A stretch of 64,000 nucleotides of DNA from Phylloscopus collybita (GCA_027886175.1 JAJNNQ010000009.1:22805501-22869500), one strand, 5' to 3'. Shown: positions 27,101-39,527, counted from the stretch's first letter. Program-made: numbers and translations. The notes: a model not told the origin generated them from the sequence alone.

Positions 27101-27667
27101 TGTAATGAAAACTGAACTCATTAATGCTGTTGAAAAGTTTTTGTATTCTGATAATCATTGAAGTGATCTGAGATCTTTTCTTTTTTGAAGTTTTTCTAGC
27201 ACTAACTTTCCTTTCCCTGTCACAAAAAGGATTTGTTTTCCCCCAGTTAACTGAGTTCTTTAGTTTATTAACTATTAGAAACAAGTTTTGACATGCAGTT
27301 AAATTGTATGATACTTAGAATTGACTATATTTACTCCTGATTTACTTGAAAAATAGAATTGTCTGATGGAGATACCTGCAAAACCTTTCTGACTTAACCA
27401 CCACAATCATGGTGTTTATTGCATTTTCCATGGAAATTTTTATCAAGTTTAGTTAAAACCTGAACTGGAAATTAGTAAGATAGACACTTAAAAAGTGATT
27501 TTATGAAAATACTGCCACCACTTTCAAAGCAAAATTTTGTCTGGAAGTGTCTCCTTTTACCCCACCCTCTAGGATATACACGATCCCTGGGGTACAGCTG
27601 CTTTATAAAGTCCCCATACTTTGGCAGACCTTTTCTGCTAATTCACCTCTCTTCATGCTGCCCCAGT
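24123..27667. other. Non-coding DNA, no recognisable element
   Basis: AT-rich sequence with A-runs near 25190-25203 and 25611-25623 and T-runs near 25647-25660. No exon or family recognised. Confidence 0.5.
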
Positions 27668-27779
27668 TCTGTGATTTTCAACAGAATATTCTGTGTTGGA
27701 AGAGACTGACAAGCATCATCGAGCCCAACTCAAGTGAATGGCCTGTATGGAGATCATATGCACAACTTTGGTGTAATTC
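27668..27779 (-). mobile_element. tRNA-Ile/CR1 chimeric SINE (TguSINE1-like), 5'-truncated
   Basis: On the minus strand the copy begins near 27779 inside what matches the anticodon-loop and 3' half of a tRNA-Ile. It keeps a CCAAAGTT variable-region remnant, a damaged T-arm/B-box (ATGATCTCC) and a well-kept 3' acceptor strand (ATACAGGCCA, ending near 27738). Immediately after the tRNA part comes TTCACTTGAG, then a CR1-type tail: GGGCTCGATGATG, CTCTTCCAACACAGAATATT and a decayed octamer end near 27668. This tRNA-Ile head plus CR1 tail is the structure I know for TguSINE1 of the zebra finch. The A-box half is missing, so this copy cannot be transcribed by RNA polymerase III as it stands. The alternative, a chance CR1 tail beside unrelated DNA, is unlikely because the tRNA similarity joins directly to the tail. 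Confidence 0.78.
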
Positions 27780-28149
27780 CTTGTTCTTCTGGAATACACC
27801 AAAAAAAACCTTTCAGTGCTCATGTTTGCAGGTGCTAAGCCGCTGCTGAATTATTTTGAGTGAAGTGTATTTGTTGCAGATGGTGTGAGCAAGTCTCACC
27901 AGGCTCTGCAACCCATGTACACTGTGACCATTTCCTTCTACACTTTCCTTTGCCATGGCAAGGACTCCTAACATCCTCAGAAGGGAAATTTGCCACCTCT
28001 GACTCTCTGGCCTCCCCACTGCGTATCAGCAGAGAAAAAGGTAGGACTCAGGATAAGAAATAACTTAAGAGCTTTCACTTTCCATAATTAACTTTTCTAC
28101 AATCTTGTCATAAATACCTAAGCACTACTAACCAGATAAAATTCTATCT
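27780..28149. other. Non-coding DNA, nothing recognised
   Basis: Short interval between the SINE and the next low-complexity tract. Overlapping frames on both strands look like chance. Confidence 0.45.
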
Positions 28150-28292
28150 TTTTTTGTTGTTGTTGTTGCTGTTGTTTTGTTTGTTTGGGGTTTGTTTGTT
28201 TGGGGTTTGGTGTTTTTTGGTTTCGATTGGTGTGGTTTGGGTTTTTTCTTTTGTTTGGGTGGACTTTTTTGTTGGTTGTTTTTTTTTTTTTG
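28150..28292 (+). repeat. G/T-rich low-complexity tract
   Basis: About 140 bases built from GTT, GTTT and GGGTTT words on the plus strand, starting with a TTG tandem (28158-28179) and ending in a T run near 28277-28291. Confidence 0.9.
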
Positions 28293-31200
28293 TGTTCTGA
28301 GGCATAAAAAATTAAATAGGATAATTCCTATTCAACTGTCAAAGTACTGAGGTAAACAGATAGTAATAGACTTTCACTCAGACATTACGATTACTTAAAT
28401 ACATTGCCATGAAAAGGCAAACAATCAACAGAGTTCTTTAAAAGGTTCAGTGCAAATTAGTTTCTGGAAAGGACTGTGCACTGTTCAAGGCTTCATTAAA
28501 GCCTTTCATTTATGAATTATGTCAGGAAAAAGCAAAGGATACTATGTATGCTATAAAATGAGACAAAAGCCTCAGGGGCCCTCAAAGAGCATTGGTCAGC
28601 TCATTTTAAGGTGGTTGTGAGGACCATTATCTGTCACTGCCTCAGGCCCACAGATAGCAGCAGGGAAATAAAGGCATTAATCAGAAAGGAACAGTTATGT
28701 GTGTGCCTCTCCAGAGTTTAATTCTAATCTGGAACAGTGTTTTAAACACAAAATACAGGTATTTATTCTCCCCATTTTTCAAAGGAAAAGTGCCTTTGAG
28801 GACATGCAGCACCATGCTGATTCCTGTCTGTTGTCTCTGACAATAGGTGGCACTGAAAATTTTCACATGCAAGTCTGTTGAGCTTAACCTTCAGTGTTTT
28901 GCCATTAAGGTAGTCCCCCATAAACTAAAAATTTCCTTGTATAAAGTGTTTTGGAAATATCACAAGCTGTATCCTTCAGTTATTTACGTAGTGCCATTCC
29001 ATTGTTTTGAGACTATTTGTTAAAGAAATATAATGAATATTTACCTTTCTGGTCACAGTATTTACACTGGGAGATATTTTTATTTTTCTGTTTTCTAAGT
29101 TGGTTATTTTCCATCATACCTTCACGCCTGTATGAGTTAATTTCTCAGAGTTTCTTTATCAGCTCTCTAGGATGTCTGACCAGAACATTACAAATGTTCC
29201 AGTTTAGCTATTTTTTGTATGCTTTCCACAACTTTTGCCTTTCTTGTTCAATGGAAGAAGGAAGCGAAAGACGCTTGTGTTCTGTCAGATGAGATTTCTC
29301 TTTCAAGCACAACTGCAGCAGCAGAGCGCTCTTGCTAGATTCTCTTCTCATCACATAGGGTCTGATGGTTAAATGTTCTTCACGAGGAGGTTATACCTGC
29401 GAACATGCTCTCTGGTTCCTTTCCAAACCTTCTCTGGTCAGACGTGGTGTAGCAAGGTTGTACCACGTCAGTGTGATACAAACAAGCTTCTGCTGAATCC
29501 AGTAGGAGGTGGGCACCTGAGAGCTTCTGAGAAGTTTCCAACTCTTGCAGGCAATGGAGCTTGTGAGCTTTTTTCTTTTTAACTGACTCTGCTATTAAAA
29601 AAGTCAATAGGTTTATGCAACAAAAATTTGAATAACATATAACTGCTCTTCTAATGGCATCTCTTCTGACCTCGCTGACTGATGGTCAACAGTTTTTTAC
29701 TGGACTGGACTGGAGGTTACAATTATTCTTGTGCATTCTGAGCAGAATATGTCACATGCGTGTTTCAAAAAGTGTACTTTAGTCAAATCTGACTGTGTGA
29801 GAGACAAATGGATATTTGAAACTGAATAAGAAATAGACTGAAAGGGGGTGGGGGCAAATAAAAAAACAAAGGGAAAAAAAAGATGGGAAGCCTCATCACA
29901 GAAATGTGAGGAGATGCGCAGTCAATGCAGGATGAATAGATGAATAGACAATGCTAAGAAATACTGGAAAGAAAATGAAAGAAAACAATGCCTCTTAATT
30001 GATATGTTTATTTTGAAAGAGTTGCCTCTGTGCTTTGTAAACTGAATTTATCCTGCAACCAGTGAAACCAAAGGTTACAGGGGCAGGGTGAGCTCTGACT
30101 ATGCTGCCTGCCCCAGTGCTGGAGTAGTAATGACCTCTGCTAGCTCTCTGTTCAAAAAGTCAACACCAGTAGGCTTCACCTAAAAAACTTCCTCAGGACC
30201 TCTGGTTTGTTCAGCCAGCACGAAGGAAACCCAGTTGCAACACCTTGGGAAAAAAATGCACACAGCAGGCTGTGCCAAATGTTCCATTTTATTTGAAACC
30301 ATGGTTTCTCAGACCACTAAGTGATATTCTGCCTCTGGGGCTCTTAAAAGAGGATTACCAGCCAGCAGGCATCATGGATAAGCTTCCACTCCTGGACCAG
30401 GCTAACACAGAGACTAAACCTGAAAATTGAGTATCTGCTTCCATATGGGCAAACAGCAGAGGGAAAGTGCAGGAGAAGTAGCCACTGACTGTGGAGATCT
30501 CACTGGTAACATTCCTGCTCTCAGGGACATTCTTACAGCACAGTTAGATTTTTTTAATATATTAAAACACATAAATAACCTTAAATAAAATATGAAAAAA
30601 ATCAGATTTTTCCTGATGGAGAAAATGCTTTGTAGGCCTTGCAGGTGACAGCAAGTTCAGACCTTGAAATCCCTGGATACTGGGGCTGTGTGGAGGAGAA
30701 GGGGAGAGTTGCTGAGTGGCACAGAGCCTGCAGCAGCCATCCATCAAGTGCCATCATGCTTTTCAGAATGCGTTTCCAGTAAGAAACAGAAGCCCATATT
30801 TTTTGAGACTTCAAGTAGCAAAGAAGAGTGGGAAGCCCTGCAGCTGTGCAGTTTTCATCTCAACGCCAGGCTCACACCATGGAACATCTTGTGTCAGGGG
30901 AATAGAAGAGGAGAAGGAGAGAAAGTAATTGTAATCCTCCTGGGACCTTCTCTGAGATCTCTTTCTCTGGATCCAAGGTGCTTCCTGAATAATCTATGCC
31001 TCATTTCCTTAGCAAAGAGAGTGTGTATAGTTGTTTTCTGGACATTTAATTTTTTCTTATAGGATGTCCATCATTAGGCTCATGACAAAGAGAAATATTT
31101 GATGAGGAGCCCATACTTGTGACCATCCTCAAGAGGGAAGAAAAACCTGCCAGAAGAGAGCATCATTTCAAATCTCTGTTTTAGAAAAACTTCTGCGCAG

Positions 31201-34200
31201 GTATTTCTCAGTAATGGATTTAAACCCACAAGTATGTACATAAAATCACACACTTTGGCAGAAGAGAATAGAAAATGAATACCTCATGGCAAGCATCAAA
31301 CATATTTAACAAACCAGCCAAATATTCTCAACACTATAATGTTAGGAACAATACAGGAAATTATATAAGCAAAATCAGAAGATGGATAAGCATATAAACT
31401 CAGTATCTCTCAGAGTTTGATGGAAAAAGTTGTTTTAAAGCTTTCTTGTGGCATTTTGATGCAATTTACATTGACACCTGACAAATGATTGCTGAAAATG
31501 TCATTCAACATATGTTGCAAATCTTCATAACAGATTTTGCAATGGCTGTGATATCAAATCTGCATCACCAGTCTTTTTAAAAATCAAATAACAACAATTG
31601 CAAAGCACTAAAATGATTACAAGGAAAAAATATTTTAAAAAAATCCAATGAATGTTTTATTTTTTAAGACCTCTGCTATTTTCTGAAGCCTCCATTCATC
31701 TCAGAATCCTGAGCTTGTTACATTGTCAAGGCTTTCACTCTTGATTAGCGTGTTTCTTCCTGGATATTAATTTCTGTTTCGGAAAGCACATTTTTTAAAA
31801 AATGGCTTTGTAAAGTTGTATGAAATTTTCTTCTAAGGTGCTTTGATACTAAAGATTTTTATATATTTGACATGGATGTTTTCTTTTGCACTTATTATTT
31901 TCAGTCACTACATTTTGGGTGCAACAGAAGAGATCTGGCTGTTATGAGAGGCTAGCTTTGCTAATATACTTAATTCTTATTATTTCTGCTTCTTAGCTAT
32001 TACTCAAATGGGTCTACTAGTAAACAGGCACTACAAAGGACTTGGGAATTTTCTATCATTCCTTTCAGTGTTGCTTTCAGCAGCTTGGTTATATAGGGCA
32101 GGGTTTGGGTCCCTACTGCCTTTGCACGCTTTCTAAACAGGATTTTTCGTGTCAACAACATACAATATATTTCTGTAAAAAGAAGTTGTGGAGCAAGCAG
32201 CTTTTGCTGGCCCAGTCCATCCATTCTCTTCTGTTCTTTGTGGCTGGAACTCTGTTTCTGTTTCATCCTGGAGTTTGACCAGGATTTTATCATCAAAACA
32301 TACTTTAAAACTCTTCCTATTATGAATATTTGCTTAATTGATTCAGATTTTTGTCATCATAATGGATTGATTAAGAAGTGTGGCTTACTGCATCATATTA
32401 GTAAGTAGAACTGTTAGGTTTTAGTTTAAAACTTATAAACTACATGATCCTTCCCTTCTCTAATAAATTTAACCTTGGATTTTATGACATAAAATGCAGG
32501 AATTACAACTTTTTCATGAAATGACATCCTGCTTTTATTTTAAGCCCTGATATTCTTGACAGAAAATGTATTCAGACTTTTTTCACTAGCTTTGAATGCT
32601 CAGTATTTGCCTGCTGGCTCAGTTAGCAGAGTTGCAGGCTGAGCCTGGGGAATCTCCATACCATGTACATTTTGTCAGAACACTATCTTTTTTCTTAACC
32701 TGCAAAATACTAGGTTAAAAAAAAAAATCTTCCTAAAGGAGAAGTAAAAAGACTGAAATGACTGATCATGGAGCATACTTTTTCCTCATCTTTCTCAGGT
32801 TTTTCTCATCCATGGAGTGACAGCAGTGTTGAGGACTAATTTTACAGGCATACTGGTTTTTGCAGTATGAAATGCAAATATTGAAAACCTTATTTGAGAT
32901 TACCAGATCCTGATGTTTTGAATTACTGAAAACCTCATGAGATGTTGAAGCCTCTTCCTATCGGACAGGAGGAAAAAAGCAAAGAGCCTTAGATCTCCTC
33001 ATAAGCATATCCATAACAGATTTGTGACTCATCTGTAATAAAGTCAATATTCAAAACATACCTTTAATGCATCAATATTATACTGGGAGATGATAGTTTT
33101 GTGGCTATGAAGAGAATTGCCTAATCTTCCTTTATGCTTGTGAATAAACTAGGAATCCATTAACCAGCTTGATTTGTACATGATTGTTAGCACATTGTTT
33201 TTAGATTTAAGGCATAATTATTTATGGCTTGTTTCTCCCATTTCACAAGAGAAAGCACACATAGCAGCAATAATTTGTGAAATAAAACATAAATACAATG
33301 AACTTCCCTAACTGTCAAAGGACCTGCCCTAATTTATTTTTGCCATTGCTGCGTGTCTGCCACAGATGTAGGGAGGTGTCCTGAAGCACATTGTATGGGT
33401 TCCACCAAGGCAAGGAATCCTGCCTTTGGGAACCCTGCACAATGTTCCTTTACTTTCAAATGCAGCAACTGCTAATGAAACATCTCAGCTGACATTATCT
33501 TTTCCATTAAAATACAAACTGAGGAGATATTTCAAAGATAATCTCCTTAACACTGCAAAATTTCATTGAAGTTTAAAAACACACTAACTGGGAAAGCTTA
33601 TTTAATTTTGCTTCAGTGGAAGTGCCAAGTAGTTTTTCCATGATCTTTTATGCTATCTAGATTGATCTTCTGGTTGCAACACTTAATTATATTACATTAA
33701 ATTAATGAAAGATTGATTTATCTCATGATGCTGAGTGAAGTAGAAGATAAAATTCCACATTGATAAACACAAACTAAGTTTTCTCAGAGAAAAAGAAGAT
33801 TAACTATACATACCTAATGATGAACTTTACCTTGACCCTTATAACTTTGAAAGAAGATCTTTAAGGCATTTTGTATAGGATTCAAAAACATTATCTCCAT
33901 CCTTAGAAGCTGTAGAAAGATAGAAGTAGAATGTCTTAAGTAAAAGATGGAGAGAAAATTATGAGTAGTAAAACCACCGCATACCTCTGGTATAGTCACA
34001 TCTTTATACCAAGCTTTTCTGAACTCAGGTAAAAAAAATATAGAAGTGAAATAGGCAGAAAGACAAACAGGAAAGATGGTCAGAGTTATTTAACAGTGTC
34101 TCCTCAGGAAGCCTGAAATGGATCAAGTTTCTCAGTCAAGAAACAGAAATGACTCAAAAATACGAGAAATTTAGTGTATTGGGAATAAACTGGAGATCAT

Positions 34201-34212
34201 AGGAAATACTTG
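28293..34212. other. Long non-coding stretch, no recognisable element
   Basis: Nearly 6 kb without a repeat family or exon that I can name. Frames of up to 132 codons (30664-31062) lack motifs. Confidence 0.5.
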
Positions 34213-34262
34213 TATTGGTACTTACTTAAGCAGTACTTATTGGTACTTGTACCTAAGCAGCA
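34213..34262 (+). repeat. 25-base tandem duplication
   Basis: Two adjacent copies of about 25 bases, each beginning TATTGGTACTT and containing TAAGCAG, differ at a few positions near their centre and end. It is a local direct duplication, and no larger satellite surrounds it. Confidence 0.7.
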
Positions 34263-34434
34263 TTTTGAACAATATAACTCTAGAAGCAGAAATGTCAATA
34301 TTCATACAGAAAGTTTTAAAAAAACCTACATTCTTTTCCAGAAACTGTCTAATTACTGACCCATTGCCAGAGGACGTAGTTGTTAAAAACTTATGTGTTT
34401 TCAAAACATTATTTGACATACTCTTGGAATAAAT

Positions 34435-34475
34435 TAAAAAAAAAAACAAACAAAAACACACACACACACACAAAA
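34435..34475 (+). repeat. A-rich and (CA)n microsatellite
   Basis: A run of A, then AAAC units, then about eight CA dinucleotides, then A again. It is a compound simple repeat. Confidence 0.9.
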
Positions 34476-36714
34476 ATCCAAACATCAAAGGAAATATAAA
34501 CCCAGATATACAATCTCTAGCTTTGGAAGTCCTTAACTTCCAAACTACTGAGAGCAAGAGGTAGTAGAAATGTGCCTGAATACTAATTCTGTTCCTGCAA
34601 CTTTGCTTAGAATTTGTGTTTAAACATCAACGGGTCCACATTGTAAAGTTCAATGCAAGGGGAGGATTTCTCACATTAGTTCTGCTAGAATAGTAATAAC
34701 AGAGAAAGTGAAAAAGCTTTTGCAGAGAAACAAAGTTCTCTCCAAAGTGGTTCTTTATATTGTGTTCCTAGACTGCAGTGCACTGTAAAGATGAGTCAAA
34801 AGCAGAGAAACTGATTGGAAATTTCTTGGGTCAACTCATTCACTTGGACAGGTAAGTCAGCTAAGAGTGGAGGATCAATGACCATTTTTTCTGTCTGAGA
34901 AGCTGCCCCACATGTCAGGTCAGTCACTAATTACAGCATCACAGTTCTGTACCTCAGTGATGCGCATGGCCATCGGGGTTTCATGCACGACTGTTAGCAC
35001 GGTCTAATGAATACAATTAAAGGCCTTAGGGTTTGACTTTCAACCCTGGGGCATAGTACTGGTCACTGGGCTGCCTGCTTTGTGCAAAGTGAAGTCACCT
35101 GAACTTAATTATTTCATATGAAGAAAATATCTTCTTCCAGGTATTTCTGAAAACTGTGAAGATTTCACATTAATCAGAAAGACAGTGTCTCAGGACTCTG
35201 TTTCCAAACTGAGAGTACCCAATGTAAGCCTAGAGGCAACAAATACTGTGTAGGACTAATGCTAAATGCATATTAAATCATGGCTGGCATATATACTGAG
35301 AGCCCCAGGAGTGCCTGACAGTTCCCAGATGTGGTTGTACCTGCTGGCTGCAAACTTGTTCCATGCCATGCATGGAAGGACATTGCCTGTATGGAAGATA
35401 TTCAGCTCCTTCACTGCTGTTTTCATTGCAGGGAGGAGGTCATCGTGTTGGAACTGAATGACACTTAATCTCACAGATCCTGGAATCACCCTCAAATGTG
35501 GGGTGTGCTGCTATTGTACCTGCTTTTCCAGTCAGGGTTAGAGAGATAAGTTAAAGTGTTTTCAGACATGCAGTTGGAACAAAACAAGGAAAGATAATTT
35601 CCATTTTCCTAGAATTTCCATAAAAAATTCTGGTAAAGACAGGAGAGCTTCCTTTGAACAGTTCAAACATTTTCCTGGAACATGTATGTAAGTACATCAT
35701 GCTCGTTGGTTGGTAAGCATTTCATGTTATTATTCTGTGAAATAAAATCTGCAATTTTATTCACAAGGTTTGACTTGGGGCATAGCTCTGAGTTTTCACT
35801 CTACTTGTAGTCTTCAGGTTTTATTTGTAAACATAACCATGTTGAAGAAATTATCTTGCCTAATTAATAATTTATTGTTGTTCCTTCTGTTTCAAATCTA
35901 ACTGCTTCCAATTTTCTACTTCCTGCAGTGTGCCCTGACCCATAATTAATCTGGTAAAAGGATTTGTTGGTATCAGATCTATTTTCAAGCATGCCAACCA
36001 CCTCATATATTGTAAGAACTCTTTTTAATAAATACTTGTTTATACTGCAGAATTATCAGAATCCCAGAAAAAGCCAAATATAATAAAAACTTATTTTTAT
36101 TTTATAAAATATTTTAATTTGAAAATCAATTGCTTAAAAAAATGATGCTTATGTATACATATTCTGTCCAGCAGTGATTTGGACTTCTGAGCTTAGGACT
36201 CACTAGTTAAGATACACAAAACAATCCATAGGAGTTGAATATCCTGTCAATTAGGAAATCCATGGCAGGTGTAATTAGACTCATTCCTTGAGCTTCTCAG
36301 GGAGGTTTTCATAATTATTTAAACAGGTTTTAAGTAATTAACACTTTTGAATGTCATTTTCTTGTATCTTTAATTAATAATATCCTCAATTAACAGAGAG
36401 ATTCAGAAAAAAAGTTTGATGGAATGATACATTGAAAATTTTGAATGTATTAGATTTGTAGTTGTATTGAAGTTTTATGTCTTACACTTCAAACTGATCT
36501 CATTATTGCAAAAGAACTAAAATATTTAATAGAATGTGACAAAAAAATTATTTTACCCATTTAAATAATGTGCTGATATCTACCTTTTGGAAACAGAAAT
36601 GGCCCTCCTCTGCCTCCACCTGAAAAATTCTGAATTAATATTTCCTTTGGTATTGGGAGTATTTTGGTCTATGAGGATGTTGTAAAAGACCCAAACTGAG
36701 ACAAGTTATTAAAC
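34476..36714. other. Non-coding DNA, nothing recognised
   Basis: AT-rich sequence up to the insertion site of the main CR1 copy. No exon or repeat family recognised. Confidence 0.5.
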
Positions 36715-36752
36715 TTGAGACGACTTGCCTTCATGAGAATCGTCCTCTTGGG

Positions 36753-38290
36753 TTGGTAGATGATGTCAGAGAACAGAATGGTTCCTGCATTATCCAAGGG
36801 GAGGCAGTCAGAGAACTGCTGAAATACTTGGATATCCGTAAATCTATGGGACCAGATGGGATCCATCCCAGGGTGATGAGAGAGCTGGCAGATGAGCTTG
36901 CAAAGCCACTCTCCATCATTTACCAACAGTCTTGGCTCACGGGCAGGGTTCTGGATGACTGGAAGCTGGCCAATGTGACACCCATTCACAAAAAGGGTGC
37001 AAAGGAGGATCCTGGTAATTACAGACCAGTCAGCCTGACCTCAGTACCTGGCAAGATAATGGAACAGTTTATACTGAGTGCCATCACACAAAATTTACAG
37101 GATGGCCAGGCTATCAGACCCAGCCAGCATGGGTTTAAGAGGGGCAGGTCATGTTTGACCAACCTGATCTCCTTTTATGACCAGGTGACCAGACTGGTGG
37201 ATGTAAAGAAGGCTGTGGATGTTGTATATTTGGACTTCAGCAAGGCCTTTGACACTGTCTCCCACAGCACACTCCTAGATAAGCTGGCAGCCCGTGGCTT
37301 GGACAGGAGCACTCTGTGCTGGGTTAGGAACTGGCTGGATGGCCGAGCCCAGAGAGTGGTGGTGAATGGTGCTGCATCCAGCTGGTGGCCAGTCACCAGT
37401 GGTGTCCCTCAAGGGTCTGTGCTGGGGCCAGTTCTGTTCAATATTTTTATTGATGACATGGATAAAGGTATTGAGTCCTCCATCAGTAAATTTGCAGATG
37501 ACACCAAGCTGGGAGCGTGTGTCGATCTGACGGAAGGGAGGAGGGCTCTGCAGAGAGACCTGGATCAGTTGGATGGATGGGCAGAGTCCAATAAGATGAA
37601 GTTTAATCAATCCAAAGGCCAAGTCCTGCACTTTGGCCACAATAACCCCCTGCAATGTTATAGGCTGGGGATGGTGTGTCTGGACAGTGCCCAGGCAGAA
37701 AGGGACCTGGGGGCACTGGTGACAGCAGCTGAACATGAGCCAGCAGTGTGCCCTGGTGGCCAAGAAGGCCAATGGCATCCTGGCCTGTATCAGGAATAGT
37801 GTGGCCAGCAGGAGCAGGGAGGTCCTTCTTCCCCTGTACTTGGCACTGGTGAGGCCACACCTTGAGTGCTGTGTCCAGCTCTAGCCCCTCAGTTTAGGAA
37901 GGACATTGAGATGCTTGAGCACGTCCAGAGGAGACAACGAGGCTGGTGAGGGGCTTGGAACACAAACCCTATGAGGAACAACTAAGGGAGCTGGGGTTGT
38001 TTAGCCTGGAGAAAAGGAGATTCAGAGGTGATCTTATAACTCTCTACAACTTCCTGAAGGGTGGTTGCAGTCAGCTGGGGGTTGGTCTCTTTCTCCAGGC
38101 ACCAACTGACAGAACAAGAGGACAGAGTCTTAAGCTGCGCCAAGGGAGATATAGGTTGGATATTAGGAAAACGTTTTTCACAGAAAGAGTGGTAAAGTAT
38201 TGGAATGGCCTGCCCGGGGAAGTGGTGGAGTCACCATCCCTGGATGTGTTTAAGAAAAGGCTGGATGTGGCACTTGGTGCCGTGGTCTAG
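36753..38290 (+). pseudogene. CR1 ORF2 reverse transcriptase fragment, frame-broken
   Basis: This is the RT and C-terminal part of the CR1 ORF2 protein, which copies CR1 RNA at a nicked chromosomal target. One open frame runs 36753-37799 (348 codons, entered by read-through with no true start). It shows [13 protein letters not shown] (residues 31-43), [20 protein letters not shown] (residues 79-98), motif [16 protein letters not shown] with catalytic D161, [15 protein letters not shown], and motif C FADD with D249 and D250. All three catalytic aspartates are present. Frame is lost near 37722 by what looks like a one-base deletion. The next block (37729-37884, [16 protein letters not shown] onward) ends in an in-frame TAG at 37882. 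A third block carries [14 protein letters not shown], and another shift near 37935 leads to 37946-38290, with [19 protein letters not shown] and [16 protein letters not shown]. With at least three disruptions and no endonuclease, it cannot yield an active protein. Confidence 0.95.
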
Positions 38291-38348
38291 TTGAGGTGTT
38301 AGAGCATGGGTTGGACTTGATGATCTTGAAGGTCTCTTCCAACTTAAA

Positions 38349-38380
38349 ATTCTGTGATTCTGTGATTCTGTGATTCTGTG
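38349..38380 (+). repeat. CR1 3' octamer tail, four copies of ATTCTGTG
   Basis: Four exact tandem copies at 38349-38356, 38357-38364, 38365-38372 and 38373-38380. Octamer tails define the CR1 3' end and are used in target-primed reverse transcription. The perfect state fits a fairly recent insertion. Confidence 0.97.
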
Positions 38381-38397
38381 AAATTTTTGCAGCTTTA

Positions 38398-38580
38398 CAT
38401 AATATGTAAATTTTATATATGTATATGTATATGTATATATATATGTAAATATGTATACTTATATATATTTATATATATATAATATATTTATATTATATTT
38501 ATTTATATATATTATTATTTATATATATTATATATATAAAATAATATATTTATATTATATATAAATATGTATAATATTTA
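38398..38580 (+). repeat. TA-rich microsatellite beside the CR1 tail
   Basis: About 180 bases made almost only of A and T in TATA, TATG and ATTT units, starting some 18 bases after the last CR1 octamer. G occurs only in scattered TATGTA words, mostly in the first third. Length is likely to be variable between individuals. Confidence 0.93.
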
Positions 38581-39416
38581 CAGGAAGAAATAATTTTATA
38601 TCATATTTGCTACACATCAATCTGACTTTATATCCCTAAAGTGAATCTTACAACAATGATTTAGGAGATTCATTTTTTCAGTGTTAATGGAAATAGTTCT
38701 GCATTTTGCAAATGTTAATGTTGATGAAGCTGCACATATGGATAAAATGTAAAATTTATATATGGAAAAAAATAATACTAAGGGTTTTTTTCCACTTGTC
38801 AAACACAGAAAGACACGTGAGCTTTTTATCCTGGAGATCAGCAATAAAGAATGAACAAAATCTTACTTTTGTAATAAATAAAATAAATGTTAGGTTTAGA
38901 TTTTTCAGATTACTTTCAATAGTAACCGGAAAGGTGAAAAGGTGTGAGAGGGTAAGATATCCTCAGGAACAAGAACAGGTGTTCTTGTGTCCTATTTTCT
39001 GGCATGCTAATGATGTTATGGTAAGAGATACTTCAGAACCTTAACCAACCCTCCTATATCTTCCTATTCATGTTGCCTCCATTTCCCTCCACTGCTTCAT
39101 CTTCTATGCTGATAAACAAACTTTTTAAACAAAAATGGAAGATTCTTAATTTAAAAAAGAAGCTGATGAAAGTGCTCTTTTTATCTCATATGAATGATCT
39201 ATGAACATCATTTATCATTTTGTTTCTAAATCAACACTGCACAATAATTTAATGCACTTGTTGATTCTTCAGATCCTCAGTAGTACTCAGATCTTCTACA
39301 TAATTTAGTCTTAAATGTCAATGGCTAAGAGCCAGTGGAAGTAAGCTATGGAAAATGGCTCTTATTCTATGATCTCAAAGGTTGGAAATACCTGCCTCTG
39401 TTTTGAAATATTCCCT
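38581..39416. other. Non-coding DNA, nothing recognised
   Basis: AT-rich interval between two low-complexity tracts. Chance frames only. Confidence 0.5.
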
Positions 39417-39527
39417 CCTTTTTGGTTGTGTGGGTTTGGGGTTGTTTTGTTTTGTTTTTTGGGGTGTTTTTTTGGGGGGGGTGGGGATTTTTTGTGGGTT
39501 TTTTTTTCCTTGCTTTTTTTTTTTGAG
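39417..39527 (+). repeat. G/T-rich tract with G-runs
   Basis: T and G make up nearly all of about 110 bases. G-runs of 3, 4, 4, 8 and 4 fall at 39432-39434, 39438-39441, 39461-39464, 39474-39481 and 39483-39486. The G-runs give it quadruplex potential on the plus strand. Long frames across it on both strands are artefacts of composition. Confidence 0.88.

Larger units (their letters stand above)
36715..38380 (+). mobile_element. 5'-truncated CR1 LINE with intact RT core and perfect tail
   Basis: The best-preserved element of the window, about 1.67 kb of the 3' part of a CR1 retrotransposon. A complete CR1 is about 4.5 kb with two open reading frames. This copy lacks the first frame, the endonuclease and the 5' part of the second. 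It holds, in order, the linker and reverse transcriptase (36753-37720), the C-terminal domain in shifted frames (37729-38287), a 3' untranslated region of about 60 bases and four exact ATTCTGTG octamers. The 5' end is typical of incomplete target-primed reverse transcription. The low divergence and the perfect tail indicate the youngest CR1 insertion here. The protein words before the RT ([17 protein letters not shown]) resemble what I recall of the CR1-X group, but I do not assign a subfamily. The left boundary is uncertain by some tens of bases. Confidence 0.96.

Noticed and set aside
37175..37860. Minus-strand frames of up to 167 codons opposite the CR1 RT
   Set aside because: They are shadows of the plus-strand RT frame, whose motifs and catalytic residues are clear.
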